This document shows, in pieces, positions 56,590-64,000 of a DNA stretch of 64,000 nucleotides. How positions within the stretch are numbered: position 1 is the first letter of the stretch; every line of letters starts with the position of its first letter. The notes under the pieces are model-generated. The model worked only from the letters and a program-made list of their open reading frames with translations, was not told where the DNA came from and did not search any database. The translations under genes were made by a program, and so were the position numbers. Source of the stretch: Granulosicoccus sp. (lineage in GTDB: Bacteria; Pseudomonadota; Gammaproteobacteria; Granulosicoccales; Granulosicoccaceae); assembly GCA_023300375.1 (NCBI GenBank), contig JALZWO010000014.1, forward strand, positions 20,389 through 84,388. The letters are read 5' to 3'.

Positions 56590-57219
56590 ATGTTAATCAA
56601 AGTGTTAACGCATAGCTTGAGAGAGGGGCAAAGGTTATGGCTTGCGTCGAGCCTGATCGCATTGCTACTCGCCTGTACGCCAGCGAGTGCCGATCCAGTA
56701 TACAAATATACAGATCGCGGATTAATAACCTACCAGGATCGTGCACCAGACTCCAAACAAGATGATGGCCACAGTATTCTCAACAACCAAGGAGTGGTTC
56801 TAGAGGAAATACTCAGCCGAGACGAACGCCGTAATGCTCGAAAAATTCAACGGCAGAAGCAACTGCTTGCCATTCGAGATCGTGCATTGCTAGCAACTTT
56901 TACCGCTGAGGAAGATCTGATTCGTACACGAGACGATCGAATCGGCATGATCGATGGTTTTATTGCTCGGTTGGATGACAGAATCCGGATCTTGTCTGAG
57001 CGTTTAGCGGTGGTAGATAAGCGCATACAAATGCAAGAGAAGACCGTAGGTCCTGCCAAAGCGCAGGAGTCACTCTACATTGAGCAAAGAAGCGTGCAAC
57101 GCAATATCGAAAATGCTTGGTCGCTAATTGATTCGAAGGCTGCGGAAAGAAACGAAGCTGCAACCAAGTTCGATGAAGATCTGATTCGTTATCGTGAACT
57201 CAAAACTTACAGACAGTAA
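56590..57219 (+). CDS. Exported DUF4124 coiled-coil protein
   Basis: A 209-residue protein. A signal peptide spans about residues 15-35 (LASSLIALLLACTPASA); a Cys at 29 lies inside the hydrophobic region but is not in a clear lipobox. The mature N-terminus PVYKYTDRGLITYQDRAPDS is the DUF4124 strand pair. The rest (about residues 75-205) is a long helical coiled coil rich in Arg, Glu and Gln. Function unknown. It is preceded by a divergent xthA. Confidence 0.78.
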   Translation: MLIKVLTHSLREGQRLWLASSLIALLLACTPASADPVYKYTDRGLITYQDRAPDSKQDDGHSILNNQGVVLEEILSRDERRNARKIQRQKQLLAIRDRALLATFTAEEDLIRTRDDRIGMIDGFIARLDDRIRILSERLAVVDKRIQMQEKTVGPAKAQESLYIEQRSVQRNIENAWSLIDSKAAERNEAATKFDEDLIRYRELKTYRQ

Positions 57220-57379
57220 CTTTTATCGGTGCACTATTACTGCTTGTTTTGGTGGCGTCTGAGAATCAAAACGTAGAATGCATGCCGCCGATGCGGTGCT
57301 CAATGTAAAGTTGGTTAGACATTGCCTCGGCAGGCTTGTATCTTGTTGAGATCGCTATGCCATTAAATGTAACTAATTC

Positions 57380-58720
57380 ATGAGCAGTGAACGCAAGATA
57401 ACCGACTCGCAAGGAGTCGATAAGCATGCTGGTTTTGATCCTGTTCGCTTGAACCAAATTGCCCTTTGGTTAGATCGACAAGTCTCTAGTAACAGGCTTG
57501 TAGGGGCAAGTGTGTTAGTGGGACGCCACGGTTCGCAGCCTTACTTTCACGCCACCGGAATTGCCGGTTCGGTACCCGATAGTGCTCTTGCTCAGGTGTC
57601 GACGCGTGCGTTTGATCGCGATACTCTGGTGCGTCTTTACTCTATGACAAAGCCTGTAACCACTGTTGCTGCCATGATCCTCTTCGAGCAAGGTCACTTT
57701 CAGCTGGATGATCCTATCGCTCGCTATCTGCCAGCATTTGCTGATATGCGCGTGTGGACGGGGGAAGGTAGCGTGCAGAGCACCGATGAATTGCACCGCA
57801 ATACCAACCCCGCCGAATCAGATATTACTGTGCGACAGCTGATGACGCATACCGCGGGACTGACCTACGGATTCATGAACGCTACGGCGGTTGATCAATA
57901 CTATCGTGAGCAGGGATTGATCTTTCCGGGTGCCACGCAAACGCTAGCCTCACTGGTTGATCAGTTGGGTCAGGCTCCGTTGATATGCCAGCCGGGCACG
58001 CAATGGAATTACAGTGTAGCCACTGATGTGTTGGGTCGTTTAGTGGAAATTTGGTCTGGGCAGAGTCTTGCGGTGTATTTCGAGGAGGCGATTTTTAAAC
58101 CCTTAGGCATGTCTCGCACCGGTTTTCATGTGCCTGATTCTGATGCCCACCATTTTGCGGATTTGTACGGCCCGGCAGAAGGCGGAGATTTGGGTGCTAC
58201 TACTAAAAAATCTGCGACTGCTACTAGTGGTGTGCTAAAACCCCCCATCGCCTTAGATACACTTGCTGTTAGTACTTTTCTTGAGGCGCCAAACTTGTAT
58301 TCTGGTGGTGGTGGTCTAGTCGGCTCCATAGACGACTTTGCTAATTTTTGTCAGTGTTTGCTCAATGGTGGAGAGTTTCAAGGTACACGTTTACTAGGGC
58401 GCAAAAGCGTTGAATTCATGCGTGCTAATCAATTGCCCAATAATCGCGACATGGCATCCATGGGGCAGGCTGTCTGGAGTGAAAGTAATTATGCAGGTGT
58501 TGGGTTTGGGCTCGGGTTTGCCGTGGTTTTGGATCCGGTTCAGGCTGGGCTACTGACCTCCGCTGGCGAGCATCACTGGGGTGGTGCTGCCAGTACCTTT
58601 TTCTGGATAGATCCTGAAGAGGACATGTACGTCATTTTGTTTACTCAACTGTACCCATCATCGAGTTATCCTTTACGCACAGAATTACGTACAGCAGTTA
58701 ATCAGGCTTTAGCCGATTAA
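57380..58720 (+). CDS. Serine hydrolase of the beta-lactamase (class C/family VIII esterase) superfamily
   Basis: A 446-residue protein without a clear signal peptide, so likely cytoplasmic. The catalytic Ser88-x-x-Lys91 motif is SMTK; a Tyr-x-Asn-type motif is replaced by YSV in WNYSVATDVLG; and the third motif (KTG/HSG) appears as HHWGG near the C-terminus. This pattern fits esterases of family VIII such as EstB rather than true lactamases, because periplasmic export is not evident. Substrate unknown. It is convergent with argB; the two stops are 31 bases apart. Confidence 0.85.
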   Translation: MSSERKITDSQGVDKHAGFDPVRLNQIALWLDRQVSSNRLVGASVLVGRHGSQPYFHATGIAGSVPDSALAQVSTRAFDRDTLVRLYSMTKPVTTVAAMILFEQGHFQLDDPIARYLPAFADMRVWTGEGSVQSTDELHRNTNPAESDITVRQLMTHTAGLTYGFMNATAVDQYYREQGLIFPGATQTLASLVDQLGQAPLICQPGTQWNYSVATDVLGRLVEIWSGQSLAVYFEEAIFKPLGMSRTGFHVPDSDAHHFADLYGPAEGGDLGATTKKSATATSGVLKPPIALDTLAVSTFLEAPNLYSGGGGLVGSIDDFANFCQCLLNGGEFQGTRLLGRKSVEFMRANQLPNNRDMASMGQAVWSESNYAGVGFGLGFAVVLDPVQAGLLTSAGEHHWGGAASTFFWIDPEEDMYVILFTQLYPSSSYPLRTELRTAVNQALAD

Positions 58721-58744
58721 CTGCCGTATCATACTTGCCAGTAT

Positions 58745-59648
<904 letters not shown>

Positions 59649-59663
59649 TTAGCAGGTAGAGAA

Positions 59664-59870
59664 GAGTTTAACCGCCTGTCATTCCCGCGAAGGCGGGAAC
59701 CCAGATGGTGTTACAGAGAGTTTAACCGTCTGTCATTCCCGCGAAGGCGGGAACCCAGATGGTGTTACAGAGAGTTTAACCGTCTGTCATTCCCGCGAAG
59801 GCGGGAACCCAGATGGTGTTACAAAGAGTTTAACCGTCTGTCATTCCCGCGAAGACGGGAATCCATGTAT
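59664..59870. repeat. 54-bp tandem repeat with a REP-like hairpin, four copies
   Basis: Copies begin at 59664, 59718, 59772 and 59826, a constant period of 54 bases. The first three are nearly identical. Each holds the core TTCCCGCGAAGGCGGGAA, a hairpin with stem TTCCCGC/GCGGGAA and a GAAG loop; the fourth is diverged (CGAAGACGGGAATCC) and incomplete. The core resembles a palindrome widely scattered in proteobacterial genomes. The array lies in the algC-argB intergenic space; copies read open on the plus strand only because 54 is divisible by three. Confidence 0.9.
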
Positions 59871-59944
59871 TTTCAAAGCATAGATCCCCATTTTTAAAGG
59901 CATGACGGACAACGTTAAATGCGATGAACAGATGAATGCAGTAA

Positions 59945-61324
59945 CTAGAACGGTACCTTGATACTGCTGTCCACTGATTGCATGTTTTTGCGGAATTCGT
60001 TTTGAATACGTTCCATCGCCTCATCGGTATCCGCTTCGAAACGAATAACCAGAGAAGGTGTGGTGTTGGATGCACGAACCAATCCCCAGCCGTCGCTGTA
60101 ATCTGCGCGAACGCCATCGATGGTGGTGAGTTCCGCACCATCAAATTTGCTTTCAGCGACAAACTTCTTGATGAAAGCGTGCTGCGCACCGTCTACATCG
60201 AGCACAATGTTCAGCTCGGGTGTGTTGATGCTATTGGGGATTTCACCGAATATTTCACTCGCCTTTCGGTCTGTTTTAGAGAGAATCTCTAGCAGGCGTG
60301 CAGCGGCATACAGCGCATCGTCAAACCCATACCAGCGTTCTTTGAAGAACATATGGCCACTCATCTCGCCGCCTAGCTGGGCACCGGTTTCCTTAATGCG
60401 AGCCTTGATGAATGAGTGTCCTGTCTTCCACATGTCGGGCACACCACCAGCCGCAGTGATAGCGGCTGGTAGAACTTTGGAGCACTTCACGTCATAGATG
60501 ATGCGAGCACCAGGGTTTCTGGACAGCACATCTTGTGCAAACAAAACCATCTGACGATCAGGCCATATGACGTTGCCCTCGTCATCAACCACACCTACAC
60601 GATCTCCGTCACCATCAAAAGCTAAGCCTACTTCATGGCCCTTGTCTTTAACGACAGCGATTAAATCGACGAGATTTTCAAGCTTTGCAGGATCTGGGTG
60701 ATGGTTGGGGAATGTGCCATCGACATCGGTAAACAGTGAATCGCTCTTGCAGCCCAAGGCCTCAAACAGCTGAGGGGCTGCGGCACCTGCTACACCATTG
60801 CCGCAGTCGTAGGCAATGCTCATGGGGCGAGCCAGTTTCACGTCACCGACAATACGCTGCAAATAATTGTCGAGAATGTCTTGCTCTTCAAAAGTACCTG
60901 CAGAGGCACTAACCAGTTTGTCTTCTACAAGCCGTGTGTGGAGCGCTGTGATTCCGTCGCCGAACAGTGCGTCGCTGGCAAGCACCATTTTCAGGCCATT
61001 GTACTCAGGCGGGTTGTGAGAGCCTGTGACCATGATGCCCGTACCAGTATTCAGGTGGTATGTGGCGTAGTACAGCACCGGTGTAGGTACCATACCTATG
61101 CTAATAACATTAGTGCCTGTGCTCTGAATGCCTTTGCTGAGTGCGGCAATTAGATCGGGGCCTGATAAGCGGCCATCTCGTGCAACCACTACAGTGGGGA
61201 TGCTGCGCTCTACGCATTCTGTGCCGAATGCACGGCCAATCTGCTCAACGGCATTGGGCGTGAGCTGATCGGTGACAACGCCGCGAATATCATAGGCGCG
61301 GAAGATATCAGGGGATATGTTCAT
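59945..61324 (-). CDS. algC: Phosphomannomutase/phosphoglucomutase
   Basis: Interconverts mannose-1- and -6-phosphate and glucose-1- and -6-phosphate for lipopolysaccharide and exopolysaccharide precursors. The 459 residues match AlgC. The phosphoserine loop is GSHNPPEYNG with Ser102, the metal site is AFDGDGDRVGVVD and the C-terminal phosphate-binding domain includes YSDGWGLVRASNTTPSLVIRF. It lies downstream of dut in the conserved algC-argB order. Confidence 0.96.
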   Translation of the reverse strand: MNISPDIFRAYDIRGVVTDQLTPNAVEQIGRAFGTECVERSIPTVVVARDGRLSGPDLIAALSKGIQSTGTNVISIGMVPTPVLYYATYHLNTGTGIMVTGSHNPPEYNGLKMVLASDALFGDGITALHTRLVEDKLVSASAGTFEEQDILDNYLQRIVGDVKLARPMSIAYDCGNGVAGAAAPQLFEALGCKSDSLFTDVDGTFPNHHPDPAKLENLVDLIAVVKDKGHEVGLAFDGDGDRVGVVDDEGNVIWPDRQMVLFAQDVLSRNPGARIIYDVKCSKVLPAAITAAGGVPDMWKTGHSFIKARIKETGAQLGGEMSGHMFFKERWYGFDDALYAAARLLEILSKTDRKASEIFGEIPNSINTPELNIVLDVDGAQHAFIKKFVAESKFDGAELTTIDGVRADYSDGWGLVRASNTTPSLVIRFEADTDEAMERIQNEFRKNMQSVDSSIKVPF

Positions 61325-61458
61325 GGGTATTAGGTTCCGAAGCGTGCGGGCTGAAGGTGACTACTGTAACGCAGGCTGCACACCATTACAGGCGTCGGAG
61401 TGCATTTAGCCTTTAACGGCCAAACCCTGCTCAGGTTTACTACTTCTTGCCTTGAATT

Positions 61459-61914
61459 TTACGCTTGGCCTGTAGAGCCAAATCCGCCTGCGCCTCGGTC
61501 ACTACTATCAAAGCTGTCTACGCGATTGAAGCTGACCTGTGCCACCGGCACGATAACAAGCTGAGCAATGCGTGCGCCTACTTCTATGTCGAAGGCGTTG
61601 GTGCCACGGTTCCAGCAAGAGACAAATAATTGACCCTGATAGTCTGAGTCAATAAGCCCCACCAGATTACCCAATACGATGCCATGTTTATGGCCAAGCC
61701 CTGATCGGGGCAGTATGAGCCCAGCGAAGCCCGGGTTACTGATGTGGATACAAATGCCGGTGGGAATAAGGTGAGTTTGCCCGGGTTGTAGCGAGAGTGT
61801 GCTCTCGACGCAGGCGCGCAGATCGAGCCCTGCTGAGCCTTCACTTGCGTAGTGAGGCAGGGCAATAGTATCGCCAATGCGTGCATCAACGATGGTGTAG
61901 TCGACACTGTTCAT
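61459..61914 (-). CDS. dut: Deoxyuridine 5'-triphosphate nucleotidohydrolase
   Basis: Hydrolyses dUTP to dUMP; 151 residues. It contains the five dUTPase motifs, including [29 protein letters not shown], the catalytic Asp in IDSDYQGQ and the C-terminal [10 protein letters not shown] that closes over the site. It overlaps coaBC by 4 bases, so the two are translationally coupled. Confidence 0.97.
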   Translation of the reverse strand: MNSVDYTIVDARIGDTIALPHYASEGSAGLDLRACVESTLSLQPGQTHLIPTGICIHISNPGFAGLILPRSGLGHKHGIVLGNLVGLIDSDYQGQLFVSCWNRGTNAFDIEVGARIAQLVIVPVAQVSFNRVDSFDSSDRGAGGFGSTGQA

Positions 61915-63221
61915 GCGGGGTCGCTCGAGGAGGTAGTAGCTGCTGCGTTATTTGCGGCACTTGATAAGACGTTGGTGGCTAGCCGTTGTGCAACGAGCTC
62001 GAGAAGGGCATGAGCCACTACGGATTTGTTAGCCGAGGCGATGTGCGTGTGACCCTCATTGCCAGCCCAGTAAACATCCAGCGCATTGGTGTCGCTGCCA
62101 AATACAGGGTTATTGGCTTGTGCCACATGGTTGGCTGCAATCATGTCTAGTGATTTTCGCTCAAGTTTACCCAGTGCGTGTTCGCGCACATTGTTGGTTT
62201 CTGCCGCAAAGCCGACGCAGAAAGGGCGATCTTCCATTTCTGATACAGATTTTAAAATGTCAGGATTCCTGATAAGCGTCAGTTGCATCTGCTCGTCGTT
62301 CTTCTTGATTTTCTTGTCTTCTATCTTCTCTAAGCGGTAGTCAGACACGGCAGCTACTGAGATGAACACATCGCTATCTTTGGCAGTCTTTAAAGCTGCG
62401 TTGTGCATTTGCTCAGCGGTGACTACATCAATACGCTTGATAGATTCACTGCAGCTCAAGGACACAGGGCCTGCAATCAGGGTCACTTTAGCGCCCAGAT
62501 TAACGGCAGCTTCGGCAATGGCAAATCCCATTTTGCCAGAGCTTTTATTACTGATATAGCGCACAGGATCGATGGCTTCCTGAGTAGGGCCGGCGGTGAT
62601 CAGTAGATGCTGGCTGTTCAATGGCTTGCCCATGGATTGTTCGCCATTTGCCGGAGCTTGCCCTGCGTTAACGCCTTGCAGCATGCCAATGAGTTGATCA
62701 CGGATATCTTCAGGTTCGGGCAAACGGCCTGATCCGGTTTCGCCGCAAGCCTGTGCGCCCACTGCGGGTTCAATGAAGTTCACGCCTCGTGAGCGAAGCG
62801 TTTGACAATTATGCACAGTGGCTGCGTGTGCCCACATGAGCCGATTCATGGCAGGTGCCACGTACAACGGTGCATCGGTTGCCAGGCATAAGGTGCCCAG
62901 AAGATCATCAGCTAAGCCGTGCGCAAGCCTAGCTAGCGTGTTTGCACTGGCAGGTGCGATAAGTATGAGATCGGCCCAGCGAGCAAGCTCGATGTGTCCC
63001 ATAGCAGCTTCGGCTTCGGCATCTAGCAAGCTGGTGTGTACCGGGTTGCCAGTGAGCGCTTGAAAGGTCATGGGCTGAATAAACGCCTGTGCACCTTGCG
63101 TCATGACGACCCGCACAGTCGCCCCGCTATCGATGAGCCGTCGGGCCAGGATGGCGCTCTTGTAAGCCGCAATGCCGCCAGTTACGCCCAGCAGAATGTT
63201 TTTGTTGTTGAGTTCAGACAT
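61911..63221 (-). CDS. coaBC: Bifunctional phosphopantothenoylcysteine decarboxylase/phosphopantothenate-cysteine ligase
   Basis: Two steps of coenzyme A synthesis; 436 residues. The N-terminal CoaC part ([20 protein letters not shown]) has the active-site motifs APAMNRLMW and [10 protein letters not shown]. The C-terminal CoaB part starts with [19 protein letters not shown] and includes [10 protein letters not shown] and FAAET. The last residues are Ala/Ser/Thr-rich. Adjacent to dut and divergent from radC. Confidence 0.96.
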   Translation of the reverse strand: MSELNNKNILLGVTGGIAAYKSAILARRLIDSGATVRVVMTQGAQAFIQPMTFQALTGNPVHTSLLDAEAEAAMGHIELARWADLILIAPASANTLARLAHGLADDLLGTLCLATDAPLYVAPAMNRLMWAHAATVHNCQTLRSRGVNFIEPAVGAQACGETGSGRLPEPEDIRDQLIGMLQGVNAGQAPANGEQSMGKPLNSQHLLITAGPTQEAIDPVRYISNKSSGKMGFAIAEAAVNLGAKVTLIAGPVSLSCSESIKRIDVVTAEQMHNAALKTAKDSDVFISVAAVSDYRLEKIEDKKIKKNDEQMQLTLIRNPDILKSVSEMEDRPFCVGFAAETNNVREHALGKLERKSLDMIAANHVAQANNPVFGSDTNALDVYWAGNEGHTHIASANKSVVAHALLELVAQRLATNVLSSAANNAAATTSSSDPA

Positions 63222-63470
63222 TGGGTAATATTAACAGTTTGCTGGTGAGGACATTTAAGAGCGTTGAGGTTTTGCTTTGTATGAGAATGCACAGGGCATG
63301 AAAAACGTATCGCCCTCACGATGCGGCCCTAGCGGCCTGATCGACTTCACACTGTACAAATAGGCGGCGCATTGCATCACAGAATTAACATGTGGGTGAT
63401 TTGCCAAGCCCGTGTGTATGACTAAAGTGGTTTACTTGAGTTCCCCCCATTGATCGCAAGGACGCTGATC

Positions 63471-64000
63471 ATGAGTATTAAGAACTGGCCTCAGACCGAG
63501 CGCCCGCGAGAGAAACTATTGCGCTTTGGCGCAGCAGCGCTCAGTGATGCCGAGCTACTCGCCATATTCCTACAAACCGGTACGCCCGGAAAATCAGCGG
63601 TAGATATTGCGCGCAACACCATTGGGGCTTTTGGCTCGCTAGGCGCTGTGCTCAATGCAAGTCAGTCACAGTTTTGTGAAAGCCCAGGTTTAGGCAAGGC
63701 ACGCTATGCCAGTTTGCAAGCTGCGTTGGAGGTTTCACGCAGGCATGTTTTTGAAACGGTGATGCAAGGCGATGTGCTGAGCTCGCCTGAGCATGTTCGT
63801 CATTATCTGTCGCTACATTTAACCGGCCTAGGGCATGAAGTATTTAGTGCATTGTTTTTAGATAATCGCCATCGGGTTATTGAGTATCGAGAATTGTTTA
63901 CTGGCACTATTGACAGTGCTGCCGTTTATCCACGAGAGGTGGTTAAGCACTGTTTAACGTTGAATGCGGCGGCTGTTATTTTTGCGCACAACCATCCAAG
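63471..64000 (+). CDS. radC: DNA repair protein RadC family, 5' part
   Basis: The frame opens with ATG 63471 after AAGGA and runs off the end of the window, giving about 176 residues of a protein usually near 225. The N-terminal UPF0758 helices (RPREKLLRFGAAALSDAELLA) and QTGTPGKSAVDIAR are typical, and the sequence is cut in the JAMM metal motif AHNHP. The family is a putative metalloprotease-like domain with an unclear role. Neighbouring coaBC is divergent, as in pseudomonads. Confidence 0.95.
   Translation, partial: MSIKNWPQTERPREKLLRFGAAALSDAELLAIFLQTGTPGKSAVDIARNTIGAFGSLGAVLNASQSQFCESPGLGKARYASLQAALEVSRRHVFETVMQGDVLSSPEHVRHYLSLHLTGLGHEVFSALFLDNRHRVIEYRELFTGTIDSAAVYPREVVKHCLTLNAAAVIFAHNHP

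Noticed and set aside
59664..59870. Possible CRISPR array from the regular repeats.
   Set aside because: The whole 54-base unit repeats without variable spacers, and no cas gene is nearby.

Overview
This 64 kb window looks like chromosomal core sequence from a gammaproteobacterium. The gene orders atpAGDC-glmU-glmS, gmk-rpoZ-spoT-ridA-recG and radC/coaBC-dut-algC-argB, and a type II secretion cluster followed by cysQ, are those of Pseudomonas-like and related marine gammaproteobacteria. A Granulosicoccus- or Arenicella-like lineage is possible, but the sequence alone does not settle the genus. No tRNA, rRNA, insertion sequence, prophage or CRISPR array was recognised.

Layout. 1-3355: 3' end of the F1 ATP synthase operon (atpA partial, atpG, atpD, atpC) closed by a strong terminator. 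3356-7546: a long gap, glmU, glmS and a previously uncalled 59-residue Cys-pair protein. 7552-17778: an MFS exporter, a YidB-like protein, a decayed histidine kinase, an iron alcohol dehydrogenase of the hydroxyacid-oxoacid transhydrogenase type, a CtpA-type protease with an EnvC-type murein hydrolase activator, and pepN. 18048-24408: cold shock protein, thioesterase, Nudix hydrolase, fadD, a YchJ-like SEC-C protein, small conserved unknowns, and a divergent isocitrate/isopropylmalate dehydrogenase. 24458-30335: sucA, sucB and lpd. 30369-34360: an MFS protein, a CbiX-type chelatase, an outer membrane phospholipase A with a lipobox, and a metallo-beta-lactamase-fold hydrolase. 34461-40532: gmk, rpoZ, spoT, ridA, recG. 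40573-47043: a Tat-exported solute-binding protein divergent from a TorS-like sensor kinase, an SDR, an Ldh2-family reductase and a rhombosortase. 47131-53120: type II secretion genes gspG to gspN, without gspC-F. 53358-64000: cysQ, a SnoaL/NTF2-like protein, two tandem crcB genes, xthA, a coiled-coil DUF4124 protein, a serine beta-lactamase-like hydrolase, argB, a 54-bp tandem repeat, algC, dut, coaBC and the start of radC.

How the genes fit together. The 2-oxoglutarate dehydrogenase genes give a TCA module preceded by an IDH-family enzyme. The stretch from gspG to gspN supplies the pseudopilus and part of the inner-membrane platform of a type II secretion system. The rhombosortase beside it is of the family that trims GlyGly-CTERM proteins exported by that route. 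The gmk-recG block couples nucleotide metabolism, (p)ppGpp and replication restart.

Most of the window is ordinary housekeeping sequence, and I did not find a convincing entirely new multi-gene system. The points most worth a second look are the solute-binding protein/sensor kinase pair, the rhombosortase beside a gspG-N half-cluster with long pseudopilin leaders, the divergent IDH homologue in the suc region, the lipobox-bearing phospholipase, the small Cys-pair protein, the kinase pseudogene and the 54-bp hairpin repeat.
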